Source: Cliona cf. orientalis
Taxonomy: Eukaryota; Porifera; Demospongiae; Clionaida; Clionaidae
Assembly (NCBI GenBank): GCA_963930775.1
Contig: OZ005689.1
Coordinates: forward strand, 4,836,001 to 4,900,000
Length of the DNA: 64,000 bases
Direction of reading: 5' to 3'
Part shown: piece after piece, positions 23,406 to 35,235 of the stretch
Position numbering within the stretch: the first letter of the stretch is position 1
Layout: every line of letters begins with the position of its first letter
Translations under genes and position numbers: made by a program
The notes under the pieces: model-generated
Databases searched by the model: none
What the model was told of the DNA's origin: nothing
Seen by the model: the letters and a program-made list of their open reading frames with translations, nothing else

Positions 23406-25849
23406 CATTACAACCTTCTTTTAATGTCAGCAGTACAAGTGATCACCAATATCTTTAAGAAATGGCTACTAGGTTTTGTAAGCTTTGCTAACCACTACAG
23501 GACAGCATACGATAGTATTGAGTGTGCACACATATTATACATGTACACAAGCAAGCTGTAGCAATTTGAGAACATGCTGAAGTGGCAATTTTGCTACACG
23601 TATCAGCAAATTTAACAGTATGCTCTTTGTATCAGCTACAAATAGGAATTACTAAACTTTGCTGACTGGCGATACTGCACATATTATGTCGCAATCTGCC
23701 TGGTTGCCAGGGAAACAGTGTTGGCACACCGAGTGATAGCTACAGTCATGTACATATTAGTCCGATCGCCTGTCACTACAATATACGATACAAATTTGCA
23801 CTAGCACGTGAAGTACAACATGTACAGTGTTCATTGACTGCATATGCATGTGCACTATACTATAGCTATACAATCACACTGGCGTACTCACCATACCCGA
23901 GCTTAATTGGAGCATTTTATTGAACAATGCGCACGCTCGCTCTAGGTACACACATACAGACGGACACACATGACCATGCATACATACATACATACATTCT
24001 TAAGTATTACGCTTAGTGCACATGCATGTAGTACATGTATACACATGTATGCATGCATGTACCCAATTATTATGATGACATGCTCTTGATACACACACGC
24101 ATGCAGACGGACATACATAAAAAGGTAACATGAGAGTATAATATACTAGCAGTGAACTTTTGCACACATAGCCACACTGCTTAGTGTGCACATACCAATT
24201 TTAATATAATATGTGAGGAACCAGGAACTGTGTTGCATGTTTCTAAGAAAAGTTAGTTAGCTATCATAGCCCATCTTTGCTAAGTAAACAGAAAAGAGTT
24301 GAGAGCTTTACATAGGGACATACCACACACTTCACACTCAATTGGCCTCCATATTCCCACCTGAATAGTGATGATGTCATCACATTAATTAATGAGGATG
24401 TCACCAGGTCTCAAAAAGCTTACATGTATACTAATTAGCCATTAAGGACAAAAGTCTAACATTAGGGGCTAATGTTGTGTGGCATCACAAATCCACATCT
24501 TGCCAAAAAAGGATTCTAGGGCAGTTCCATACTCTTTGACCACAACAGCCAGCAAATGCTGTCTAATGAAAAGATCTGAGTATTGCAGAGCCTACAGGTA
24601 TGACATAATTTGGAACTTACCAGTAATTAGGGGATTTGGTGGTAACCTTAGGCCTCCAGGTAAAACCACATGTGGGCCAGGGGAGCCTGACTCAAAAAGC
24701 CACAGTGGACACCACAGGGGAAACCTCAGGGGAGACATGTACAGGGGACACCCACCCCAGTCCAGCCCAGATAACATCATGTCTGGTAATTAATGTAAGT
24801 GAATCCCCCTAGGCCTACCCCCTATAAGCTTACCCAATATCAAACCATTAATTTCATTAGCAAATAAATAAGCAATAATTAAGGAACTTGTAGCCATGCA
24901 GTCTGATGGGTGCTTCAGAGTGGGCCATGGAGGGACCTACACCAGTACCACAGGTCACATCGTATTATCATGTTTAATTTGAATCCCCTTAATTACTCCA
25001 ATATCAAACCGCAAATAAATTAATTGACTTGTAGTGGGTCTGATTGGTGCATGGGTCCGACGGAGTGGTCTAGTCAAGAGTCTGCCCACTGGGTTGTCCC
25101 TTTCCTGACTGAAATGTAAACTTATATTTTCCTCAAAAAAAACACCATACCCATCCAGTGATTAATTCAAATCGGATGTTTTGTGCCATAGTATCTTATG
25201 TATACTTGAGAAATTCTTGGGAGGTCTAGAGGAAATCAACTTTAGGGATTGAAAATACCTGTGCTCCCCCCCCCCCCCAACCACCCCCTAAATAAATCCA
25301 CCCTTTTCTTCCTTCTGTCTAGATTGGGATGTTACCTATAATCTGATGCAATAAACAGCTACAGGAGTGAATACTATAGGCGCCAAAAACAACTACCCCC
25401 ACCTTCCACCCACTCTCTTACTCCCCAATAAAGGGGACTTGTTTCAACTTTAAAGGCATACCTTAATTATTCCCCACCCTCCACCCTACACCCACTCAAT
25501 CTCACAGCTCATTAGGTTAAAGAGGGACTACCTTAACTATAATTATACACATGTTGTATGTTCTCACCTTTAATTCCACCCACTCCTCTCTCTCTCTCTG
25601 AGTAATCACTACTTGTTAGAGAACTGCCAAAACAATTTCCCTCAAACCCACTCACAAACCCTACCCAACTAGTTCCTCTCCATGAGCAACTACTACCTAA
25701 ACTTAACGCAACCCCCTCTAACCCCCCCCCCCCACCCACTTTTCTTCATAGGCTGTTAGAAGGCTAATTCAGTTAACCCCTAAAAAGCACATACACACAA
25801 CATACACTGTCAATGTATAACCAAAAGGTTCTCAGTTGCTATCTGCATA

Positions 25850-25979
25850 GAAACAAACGAAGATTCTCCTGCAGACTGTGGATACCTGGCCTTAGCCATT
25901 AATTTTGGTAAACTTGCCGACATTATTTCAACTAGATGCTCTAGTCAATATTAGTCCAGAAAGAATCTTCGTTTGTTTC
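25850..25979. mobile_element. MITE-like palindromic element
   Basis: GAAACAAACGAAGATTCT at 25850-25867 is inverted as AGAATCTTCGTTTGTTTC at 25962-25979. The interior includes ACTAGATGCTCTAGTC, a motif shared (in inverse orientation) with elements at about 35880 and 36740. There is no room for a transposase, so it would be non-autonomous. Confidence 0.7.
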
Positions 25980-27607
25980 GATTTCTAATACACAACCTCC
26001 CAGTTCGTACCACCAGTTTAAAAATCTGATGGATCTCGGGTGCATTCAAGTTAAGTACATGTATCTATACATTATACGCATGTATATTATGTACATATAC
26101 TCATGTACATACAAGACATGTACATGTATGTTATGCACACATACAAGACAGGTACAATGCATCTGGCTCGAAATGCATGTGAGTACTCTCTCTCTCACTA
26201 AATCACAACATGGCTCGATCTAGCTAGCTACGTAGCTGGCTGGCTGCACCCGGCCGGGACATTAATGTTCATGAACATGACCTTGGGACAGTTAGCAACA
26301 CGACCTACATGTACAGTACATCATGTAGTACATGTACATGTACATTAGCGATTGTGCTCGATCGCTACACTTGACTATAACGCTGCTCCATACACATATA
26401 CATGAACGTAGGGTCCATTAAGAGGACGGTAGTCTAAGGTAGGTAATTTATTATTAGCAGCTAATTACTTGTGACTGGAGGGCAAGAATTCCCCCTCTGA
26501 GTACAGTGCTCCCACACCCACCCACTCACTGCCTGCCCGACTTATTGAGGATCAATGGAAGACCCCATTAAGTAAACCATCTTCAAAAGCCGGCCGATAA
26601 CACCCTCACGCTCACACACACACATACGCACACGCGTGCACACACACAACAGCCAAGAAACCTACGTATATACCCTCAGGGCCGTGCCTAAGCCCTTTTG
26701 ACTAATACACTTACAATTCATGAAAACTCAGTAGGTTTATCTTCTGCTATCGATGTACTCCAAACCTACATGTAAGGGGTAACCATCCCTTTGCCTGCCC
26801 AGGCAAACCTAATCCTAGCAAAATGCAGAGTCACTTACATAGGTAGGTGCCTAGCCTTGAGAATTAGGGGTGGTATGGTTTTACATTAGGCAGATTTTGA
26901 GCCACTAGCTAGCTTGCAGCATGCATGATGCAACACTTACATATATATGTGGGTCTAGGGTTGGGGGCATAGTGTCCTAATTTCTGCTAGGAATGGAATT
27001 TTATGATTTAAACTGAAGAAGCCCCTCATTTGATAAACAGCATGACCTTCCGTGATCAAATAAGCACTCAGTACACAATCGAGATTCAATGTTGTGGCTA
27101 TGAATATCAGGGCCGTATGGCCGTATGTCACCCAATGACATAATGCACCGGATGACAATTAAAGGAATGGAATTTCACGCTGTAGATTTTGGAAATCAGG
27201 GCCATACGAACGATAATTGTATAACAATAGATGATCGCATGGAGTTGGTGTATATGATATCGTATGTTTTCGTTTGTCAGAGGCTAGCTAGGGGGTATTA
27301 ATTAGCAGACACTGATGTATATAGTGTATGAGGCAATCCAGTGACTATTGCGCTATGGGAAGAACTCTCAGTACCTATACACCATGACTACACCAATTCC
27401 AAGTTTGGTGCTTACATGCACTGAACTATAGGATGACTTTTCTTGGACTGAGCAGTCTACGGTATAATTTAATGATTTCATTTCGACTTAGACAAAGCTC
27501 GCCAGGGGATACCAGGAACATGAACAAACATTTTACGGTATCTACGCGTATACGATACATTACATAACCTCACTGAAGTTAACAAAGTACGGAAGTTTCT
27601 TCTCCAG

Positions 27608-27855
27608 TCTAGAAGCAGCAAGGATGACGTTCCTTTAGAGTGAGCAATAACATAACAATGTCACTATATCTACGTAAGTCAACATGCATGGGATAATACT
27701 TCTATCATATCTAGAAGCAGCAAGGATGATCGATGTTCCCGTAGACTGAGCAATAAACAGTATCAATGATGTCACTATCATATCTAGAAGCAGCGAGGAT
27801 GATCGATATTCCCGTAGACTGAGCAATAAACAGTATCAATGATGTCACTATAATA
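27608..27855. repeat. three-copy tandem repeat
   Basis: TCTAGAAGCAGC(A/G)AGGATGA followed by GTTCC...TAGA(C/G)TGAGCAATAA and AATG(A)TGTCACTAT occurs at about 27608, 27712 and 27782. Copies two and three are nearly identical, with a period of about 70 bases. Confidence 0.85.
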
Positions 27856-28196
27856 ATATTATCGAAGTCAATACTCAAACAAAATTAGTAGGACAATACA
27901 AACAACCTTAAGCATGATCTATCACATCATTTGTAGTGGCTGGAGGAGGAGGGGAGGAGGGGGCAGGTGGATACCAGTTGAGGCACTATAGTGCTAAACC
28001 CTCGGTGCAAGTGCACTGAGCAGTATTGCTGCAATGCATGCATGTCCAAAATTGTGACTAGTATTGGTTCTCTAACTATACCCAGAAATGACGATGTTTC
28101 TCTGACTACCCAGTAAATGTTTTTAACGTCATCAATATCACTTCCAAGTCACATAACCTAGAATAAGTATGATCTTTTGGTGTGCTAGCTATATAG

Positions 28197-28290
28197 GGTT
28201 TCCCTACACACTAGCCAAATTAGCCATTTGCTACGTACGTATACTCTAGCTATCCTTCACTTTACTAGTCCCTGGATTGAGTAGCCATTT
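28197..28290. repeat. dispersed repeat, copy 2
   Basis: Second copy of the segment described at 23318-23405, with an insertion after CCATTTGCTA. Confidence 0.7.
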
Positions 28291-29092
28291 TTGTCATTGT
28301 TTCCTTTTGGCTCTACAAGATTTTTAAGCTTCAGAACTCCAGGTTCACTTTTCTACGTATCTAGAAACTTAACGACAAGAGCTAGGGGTCGATTCCTAAC
28401 AGTGACTATTAATTATGGAAATGTGGCTTTACATGAATACTTAGAAGGAAGGTGTGTATGACACCATGAGTAATCTCAACTTAGAATTCTTATCTGGCTA
28501 AGCTTTAAAGGGTGCTACTGATACCATGGGATGGACGCATTGGGTAGTAAAAAAAATAATACATAGTTCCAATGTTTAGTGAAGTCTAGCCTGGAGCTAT
28601 TTCTGGCATTGTGTTACCAGGAACAAGTAATGGGATGCACAAACAATGCCCTATCCAAACGCCCTAGTGGGATATTTACAGAGGACATCACGCCAATTAC
28701 TGTCATGCATCAATGCATGAACATGAGTAGAGATGACGTCATCCATCCCAGGGGATTCCCCCATGCTGGTTTCCCCCTCGCCCTGGCCTCCTCCACCTAA
28801 ACAAATGTAAATTTCCTTCACATGCTCCCCCACCGCCTACCCACGATATGATACCCCGACACATTCTCAAGTCTTGAGGATAGTAAGAATGGGAACAAAA
28901 TGAATTCTGGAAAACGATACTAATTCAAGGAAAATTACACAATACTATACAAAACCACAGAGAGAGTGGAATCACACCTCAACACAAAATTACAGCACTA
29001 TGTTATTACCCTTCTAATGAAAAGCCCAGTCCCTGCTAGTCAGTGTTTCTCTCTCTCTCTCTCTCTCTCTCTGCTAGACTAAGTTTTCTTAC

Positions 29093-29410
29093 CAGATGAT
29101 GGCTTTCCTCGCAGCCAAACAAACGTTCCGCTCTGCATGACAATCGCCAGCAGGCCCTTTCCGAGTAGCATCTCCTTCTCCTCTTCAAAAAGCCACACCC
29201 ACAAGTCACGGATTTTCGACGAGTCGACACGTATGCACACAACGCTGAGAAAGTGGCCCTTGTACATTGCCGAGCTGACGAGTGCAAAGTTCACTCCAGG
29301 GGTATTGTACATCATCCTGGAAATTTCGATGGCCCCCTGTTTCCCGGGAACGAGGAGACCCAGCATCTGGTTGTCTTTCAGCTCATAGGAGGGAAACTCA
29401 ATCTGACGCC
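29093..29410 (-). CDS. exon B, unrecognised 105-residue domain
   Basis: Internal exon of 318 bases (residues 332-436 of the model) between acceptor ACCTACAG/GGCGTC and donor TCTG/GTAAGA, phase 1 at both ends. It joins exon A in frame (T + GG makes Trp) and exon C in frame (G + GA makes Gly). The protein is compact, alternating hydrophobic and polar, with predicted strands (LLVPGKQGAIEI, FALVSSAMYKGHFLSVVCIR, GLLAIVMQSGTFVWLRG) and one amphipathic stretch. It looks like a folded alpha/beta domain, but I do not recognise the family. It is flanked by CT-rich (upstream) and GA-rich (downstream) sequence on the coding strand. Confidence 0.72.
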
Positions 29411-31516
29411 CTGTAGGTGTAGGTGCAGGTGCAGGGGAGGGTGGGGGAGAGAAAGAAGAGAGATAAAGATTTGATGGTGTTGTGTTTGATATGGAGGATG
29501 AAGCTGATTTAGCTTTGTATGGCTCATTAAAGCTATGCTCTCACTCTTTATTGTTCTCAATCTGTCTCTCTCCCCCTCCCTCCCTCCCTCCCTCCCTCTC
29601 TCTTACCCTCTTACAAGCCTATGCATAGGCACACATGAGTAGGAGTATTTCCTCATATCCACAGGCTACCTGACTATGGCAATATCTACTTGCCAAGAGG
29701 GGGAAGAAGGAGGGGGAGGAGGGGGAATTATTGTAACAAAAAAATTGAAATATTAGACTAAGACAGGCTTCCTTCTCTTGCAGCCACTTCCAAGTAATCC
29801 CTTTCATCTCCGAACACCAAGGAAGGACGCAACTCAAAATTGTTACTCCAATATCATTGCCACCCCCCACACATATACAAGCTAAGGCAGAAATCAAATA
29901 TTAACAAACAGCTTAGTACGTAACTCCAGGATAAGCGCCCATGCATGCATGCACCACATTTTAAGGAATCAAGGCAGTGGCTTCCAGGAAACACACCCCG
30001 GTAATTATAGGTAGCCAAAATAGCAAGTCATGTCGAAGCATTCATGGGTGCATGCTCACCTCGCTTACCTGGGACACTAAAGGAAAGCCATTAAATTCTA
30101 ATAAATAAAAGCTCCATAATTGTAATAATAATTACAGCCTTCTACACTTTTAATGAATGAATTCCTCTGTACACTGACACCTGTATATACACCACCTTGC
30201 TGCCGCCATAGTGGGTATTCCCACGGGAGCAGGAAGGGGGAGGGGAGAGAGGGGCTCGACCTAATTGGCAAATAATGAACCTAATTATCCTAATTAACAT
30301 ACTAGTCAAAAGTAGAGTCGGTCGGCAAATCACGTCCGTCCGGCCGCAAAATTACATTCCACGCATTTCAAAGATTGTGGACCACAAGTGGATAATAATT
30401 AGAACAGCCATAGCAATACATTTGTGACGTACGTACATTGTAGATCCACAATCAAGATTAAATTATAAAATGCTAATATCTATTGTACATACACAAACTA
30501 TATAGAACATACCAGAAATACGTATGTGAAGAGTATCTACTATAGTCCGTGACATTCGATCGGATTTTAGATTTTGAAGATAAAACTTGGTGGCGGTTCA
30601 AATATATAGACTACTGAATTTCATGTGCCAGTGCCACGTAAGGGGATATAGACAGAACCATACGTATGGCTTTACAGATTGTACGTCCCCCTCCGATGCT
30701 GATTTTGAAAAAAAATCCACAAAAAACGCCACATTTTCATGATGTGACACATGTACACAACCTTAGTGTAGGAAACCAGGTAACTAGGAGTTATATAACA
30801 CAAATACTGGCGGAAGGTCAGTCAACTTTATACTTCAAAAGGCCGGAGGGAAAGGGGAGGGGAGGGGGGGCTTACGATTCTATTGGTCGTTAGAGATACA
30901 TGTACTATACATGTACTAGCTAGAACTTTGCAATGGCAAAAACAAGTGAAAACTGTTACATCTTTACAACTTTAGATGTCTGAACTACAGTAGTCATGGG
31001 CATGCACGTACATGTAGTACTTAGGATAGTACGTATGGGGTGCCAAGTGGGTCAAAAATTTAATGATCCCCTTCTAATTACATAAACAGATTTAGCTAAA
31101 TATCTGTCAGGTTTATAATATTATTGGCCAGCGGCAAATTGAACATGAGGCAGGCAGGCAGACAGATGAGATGGAAATGAGGTAAAGTGAGGGCACTCCT
31201 TCACCACAAGGCTCTTTGAAGGGAACCTTTCAACTAAAACAAACTCAAAGACCACAAATCAGGCGACACTCAAAAAGCAATTTCAGGACTACCAGGAGGT
31301 AATAGGGTAAGAGGGCCACAAACCTGTATTTTGTAATATTCATGCACTAGCGATAACACAGTGTTGAATATTGGTTACTCCAGAACCCTGATTGAGCACT
31401 GGGCCCATTGTTTGTGCACTTTTGATTGACCTTTCAGTGACCCCTTTTAGAGTAAACAATAACAGTACTATTATCTTTCTCTCTTTATCTACTATCTCCA
31501 CTCAGCGAAGTGCATT

Positions 31517-31557
<41 letters not shown>

Positions 31558-32581
31558 GGTGGGGGGATGTACAGACACTGACAGAGAACACACACACATC
31601 ACATCACACCACATACAAAGAAGGAAGCACTAGAGGGAAAAGGTAAAAAGGGAAAAAGCTTCAATAGAGCTTGGCAACAGAGCTCAGACAAGCCCTATCT
31701 TTTGAGGCCCTCAAGATCTGAGTGTCTGACTGCTGACATGGTACATAAGCCAGTACAAAGGGCTCAGCAGAAGACCAGCCAGAACACTAGCTTTAGGCTA
31801 CACAGCTAATTGCACATAGAGTACTGGTTGCCAGGCGCCGTGGTATGCAAACCAAAACCATCAAAAGAGAGCCCAAGCCATACTGCTTACACTGGGCATA
31901 CCAGTCAGCGCTCAAGTCACGTCGGCAACCCACGCACAATCAATGATTACGTAACCGCCGCGCCCCGCGCGGTGACCTGTTGACCTTTTGAGGGTGCCCT
32001 TTTGCACCCAAATACTAACACTCTGATCTGGCTAATGAGCTGGTGATTTGTAAAAAGCTTTTACACCTTTTGACTTGCTAGCTGGGAAGGGCAGTGTCAG
32101 TTCTTGTCCAACAAAGAGGGGACAGTTGTAGCTTTAGTTGCACCTCTGTGCTTACTGTAGCAGTTTTCTCTTTTCTTTCATGAAAAAAAAATAACTTTGC
32201 TCAATACCCCAAACCACAAAATATACACAAGAGAGGTTGAGATCACTATAGGGATGTTGAACTTCCACAAGGCTTTTCCATATCAAACCCATAACTACAT
32301 CACACAAAATAATAATTATACAGTTCAGTCATTTCATAAACACTAATGAATTAGCTGGCAACAGTCAACCACAGCACCTTCAAAGGATGTCACTAGCATG
32401 CATCTCCTGCTAGCTAAACCAATAGCAAACCACCAATTAGATCCCACAGCACACAGAATAGCAATTTAATCAAAATCCCTAATTCTGAACACATACCCAG
32501 ATCATAGGGTAACTAAAGCATACCTACACACATGTCATACATGTATCATAGGAAACATAATTCCTGACTTTAATCACTTAC
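29411..32581 (-). other. intron between exon A and exon B
   Basis: 3.2-kb intron with donor CTGT/GTAAGTGA (32581) and acceptor CCTACAG (29411), preceded by a CCACCCTCCCCTGCACCTGC pyrimidine-rich tract. It includes a (GA)n tract at 31519-31554 and a copy of the GTGTCCCGGGTAAGCGCCCATG family at about 29925-30080. No exon is recognised. Confidence 0.65.
31519..31554. repeat. (GA)n microsatellite
   Basis: About 36 bases of pure GA on the plus strand inside the A-B intron. Confidence 0.95.
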
Positions 32582-33572
32582 ACAGTGAGATGCTGCTCTC
32601 TGCCATAGGACAGAGCACTGAATGGACTGGTCTGTGAGAACTCTTCTCACTACTGTCTTGCTCAAGGGAAGTCGATGACGATGATAGTGGTATCGAGGAG
32701 ATGAGCGGGAGCCCAGAGTCTAGCTTGGAAGACGATCGAGTGAGCGGGAGGTGGAAGGTGTGCTGCTTGTTCTGATGACGCTGCTCTTCACACATGAACT
32801 CCTTGATGAACTGACTCACGAGCGGGTCGGTTGGGTGCGATTCACACCCTATCACAACTGAGTGTCTCTCTTGGAAAAGCAGCTTGAGACGCTCGGCGGT
32901 TGGTGGTCGGACGTGACTTGGGCTCTCGTAGAATTGGCCATCGATTTTCACAGTATCTGGTTCCCAATAGACACCGTGAACGTGAAGAAATCCTGCTTTC
33001 TCACCTTTCAGCCATTGCTCGAGGCCATCAGAGTCCTCCAGTAGGACTGGTGTGGTTCGTGACACCCTGCTCAGAATGTCGTCACAGTGTACGTAGATTA
33101 GCAGAGCCCCTTTGCTTTGCAGCTCAATGATGCGCCCGAGGCTGACAGAGTGAGGCGCGAGCGCCAGAATATGCGATTCCAGCTCGACTTCAAACGCCCT
33201 CCTCAGCCACTCGGCGTACTTGCCCGCCTGCTGCAGGCTCATGGCGACTTTCTTCAGGGCAAATTGCGGGTCTAGCTCGTAGGCATTCCGATAGAGATGT
33301 TCACACTTCGCTCTCTCCGTGTCGTTGGAGTATTCTTCGGCGTCCAGTAGTACACGTATGCCCTCGTCCACTATGTGCTTGAGCGCAAAAGATGGTGTCC
33401 TTGGCGACTTGCCAGTGCGCCCATCTCCCTGGAAATCGGGGTGGTTGCTGCGGATCGAGAGCTGGTGGGCTTCCGAGAGCTCGTTGATCACGCTGGTGGT
33501 GAAATCGGGACCAATCACCAGTAGAAATTTACTTGGATCGATCTCCAGGCAGAGATCGAGTTTCGAAACCAT
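32582..33572 (-). CDS. FAM118/SIR2-like domain, first exon (exon A)
   Basis: Starts at ATG 33572 (context AGGAGAGATGG) and encodes 330 residues plus one base. About 270 residues match the SIR2-like fold of the FAM118 family: nucleotide-binding start LLVIGPDFTTSV (17-28, where classical SIR2 has GAGIS), GALLIYVHCDDIL (155-167, the TTNYDxLL position), FLHVHGVYWEPD (195-206, with the H-x-H-G motif) and SVVIGC then DPLVSQFI (about 237-255). FAM118 proteins are relatives of bacterial antiphage SIR2 NAD-hydrolysing enzymes. Here the asparagine of TTNYD is not conserved, so NAD cleavage may be lost. A Ser-rich tail follows. The frame stops three codons past the end (TGT AAG TGA), but a consensus donor CTGT/GTAAGTGA lies inside that end, in the phase required by exon B, so I treat it as a splice. 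If unspliced, the protein would be 332 residues, about the usual FAM118 length. Confidence 0.8.
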
Positions 33573-34121
33573 CTCTCCTTTTCGTTCCAGCTTCGTAGGT
33601 AAGTTGCACTACTTGATTATTGAGATACTTGTTAGATTTTTAATAGTTCATATCACACTTGTATATTAAATACTTCACAAATTCACACTGTATCCGCGAT
33701 TCAGAGAGTTTTCGATCGAAACTGTCGAAGCTATATGGCCCGGCTGACTAGCTTTGCATAAACACACGACAAAAATCACAAAGCAAGTCGAGTCAGGTAG
33801 CTAGCGAGAGGATGGCAGTGGTGCACACAAACAATATTTATACACTCAGCCGTGAATCGGAGGCCGATCTCATAATTGCGCGAAGCCACACAATAGGCTA
33901 GGCGGAAGTACCCAGTCACCTCTCGCCATGAATAGCTAAGCCCAGTTGACCTCTCTCGCATCCGCGAGGTCAAGGGTGACCTAATACGCGCCCCCTGGGT
34001 CATTGCGTGGCAAAGGTGAGCCAAAATTAACATTGCGTGCAAACGCCCGCCCCTCGCGCTGAAAGAAAGAGAGAGTTGGATCGCGGCGCGCAGCATTTTG
34101 CGTGCTTGCGAAGGGAGTACT
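33573..34121. promoter_or_regulatory. divergent promoter region
   Basis: 549 bases separate the ATG of the minus-strand SIR2-like gene (33572) from the ATG of the plus-strand WD40 gene (34122). The right half is richer in CG dinucleotides than its surroundings, as expected of a shared promoter. GGCGGAAGTA at 33901-33910 fits an ETS-family binding site. No TATA box is obvious. Confidence 0.6.
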
Positions 34122-34218
34122 ATGGAGAAACGGCTGAATGTCAGGACGTACAGTGGTCCGTCTATCACGGCGTTAGCCTACCAGCCCGTCAGGAGAGAGG
34201 TGATCGTAGGATTTGAAG
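34122..34218 (+). CDS. WD40-repeat protein, exon 1
   Basis: First coding exon, reading MEKRLNVRTYSGP, ITALAYQP, REVIVGFE, plus one base. The donor is GAAG/GTACAA. The pattern (S-I-T-A-L-A-Y-x-P... V-I-V-G-F-E-D-G) is the start of a WD40 blade completed by exon 2 (DGILRCWEV). WD40 proteins form beta-propellers that act as protein-binding platforms; partners here are unknown. The six recognised exons are 34122-34218, 35143-35233, 40692-40779, 42205-42298, 54177-54218 and 62320-62539, and all phases agree. The protein runs past 210 residues with about three to four blades, fewer than a full propeller, so more exons probably lie beyond the window. Confidence 0.82.
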
Positions 34219-35142
34219 GTACAAGAATCAATCGGTAAAATGAACAGCTGCGCCGTGTATCGTGAACGCGCGCGCAAAATTAATTACCATTAATTTTTTT
34301 CGGTGTTTCCAGCCCCTCCCACTTGTACTTATCAAGAACGAGCTTCCCCCCTCGTGCGCAAACGTTTATCTATTCTGCAAGTTTCTAGTGCAAATAAACT
34401 AATCTAGGGAAAAGGGAAACCATGTCAATTCAAACAGTTCCTGCTCAGACACAAATACTCTTGCTGTAAAAGGAAGAGGCATTTTAATAGGTGCATAGCC
34501 TTGACAATCAATTAGAGGTGGTTGGTAGGCGTGTTTATGCGTGTGAATTTATATTTCCAAATAAAATTTTATTGAATGAATACCTTCGAGTATAAATATT
34601 TTGAAGCAGTGTGCACTGAGTTTCCTGCTAAGCGCTCCAGCACCATGGTAGCCAAACCATATTATGGCAGTGTTAGGATGTTTTGCCGATTGAAAATCTG
34701 GAGGCCAGGGGGAGAGGGAGGAAGTTGAATCTCACTACATGGTTGAGGGGAATTTTGGCCTCTCCATATGGGGGGAATGGTTACGTAAGATTGTTGTCCC
34801 TCATGTGGGATTTTCTCGACATAGCAAAGCACTGGGCTTGAAGTAAAAACAGTTCAGTTGGACGTTTTCTAGTTGAAATCAGCATAAAAATACCCATTTA
34901 CATGTCCTGAAAGTGTATTTGTGGTCGATTTTAGTTGTTCCCCTCTCTTTTCTCTCCCCTCTCCTTTCCTCCCTCCCTCTCTCTCTCTCTTCATCTCTCT
35001 CTCACTCCCTCTTTCTGTATTTCTCTTCCCGTCCCCTCCTTCTCTTTTTGTCCCTCTCTTCCTCCTTCCCTCCCTCCCTCCCTCTCCTCTCCTCTCCTCT
35101 CTCTCTCATACTACACCACCCCCTGAACCACCCCTAATTAAG
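34219..35142 (+). other. intron 1 of the WD40 gene
   Basis: 924 bases between GAAG/GTACAA and ...AATTAAG/ACGGG. Its last 200 bases (about 34935-35112) are an impure CT tract. Frames through that tract encode Ser/Leu/Pro runs and are not genes. Confidence 0.8.
34935..35112. repeat. CT-rich tract
   Basis: About 180 bases made almost entirely of C and T with CTCT and CCCT repeats, ending about 30 bases before the exon 2 acceptor at 35142. Confidence 0.9.
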
Positions 35143-35233
35143 ACGGGATCCTGCGGTGCTGGGAGGTTGATACTGAGAAGCCAGCTGGAACCTACCACCA
35201 CCACAAGGGCTGGATCACCGATCTTCTCTACTG
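35143..35233 (+). CDS. WD40-repeat protein, exon 2
   Basis: 91-base exon giving D-G-I-L-R-C-W-E-V-D then KPAG, HKGWITDLLYW across both junctions. It completes one blade (the RCWEV position is the WD strand) and begins the next (HKGWITDL is the GH-like turn). Acceptor TTAAG/AC; donor CTACTG/GTCAGT. A second donor, TCA/GTGAGT, lies three bases downstream; I chose the first because it leaves phase 2, which exon 3 needs to make Trp. Confidence 0.82.
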
Positions 35234-35235
35234 GT

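Larger units (their letters stand above)
22569..29092 (-). other. interval between exon B and exon C (probable intron)
   Basis: 6.5 kb without a recognised exon, bounded by donor TCTG/GTAAGA (29092) and acceptor CATAG (22569). A purine-rich plus strand (22569-22735) supplies a 160-base pyrimidine tract for exon C. It also holds CA repeats, a MITE-like palindrome (25850-25979), a three-copy tandem repeat (27608-27855) and a dispersed repeat pair (23318-23405 with 28195-28290). If A-B and C-D are two genes, the promoter of C-D and the end of A-B would lie here; I see neither clearly. Confidence 0.55.

Noticed and set aside
23870-23905. Possible upstream first exon for exon C with donor ATGG/GTGAGT
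   Set aside because: Starting at its ATG gives phase 0, which hits a stop in exon C; it could still be a non-coding 5' UTR exon.
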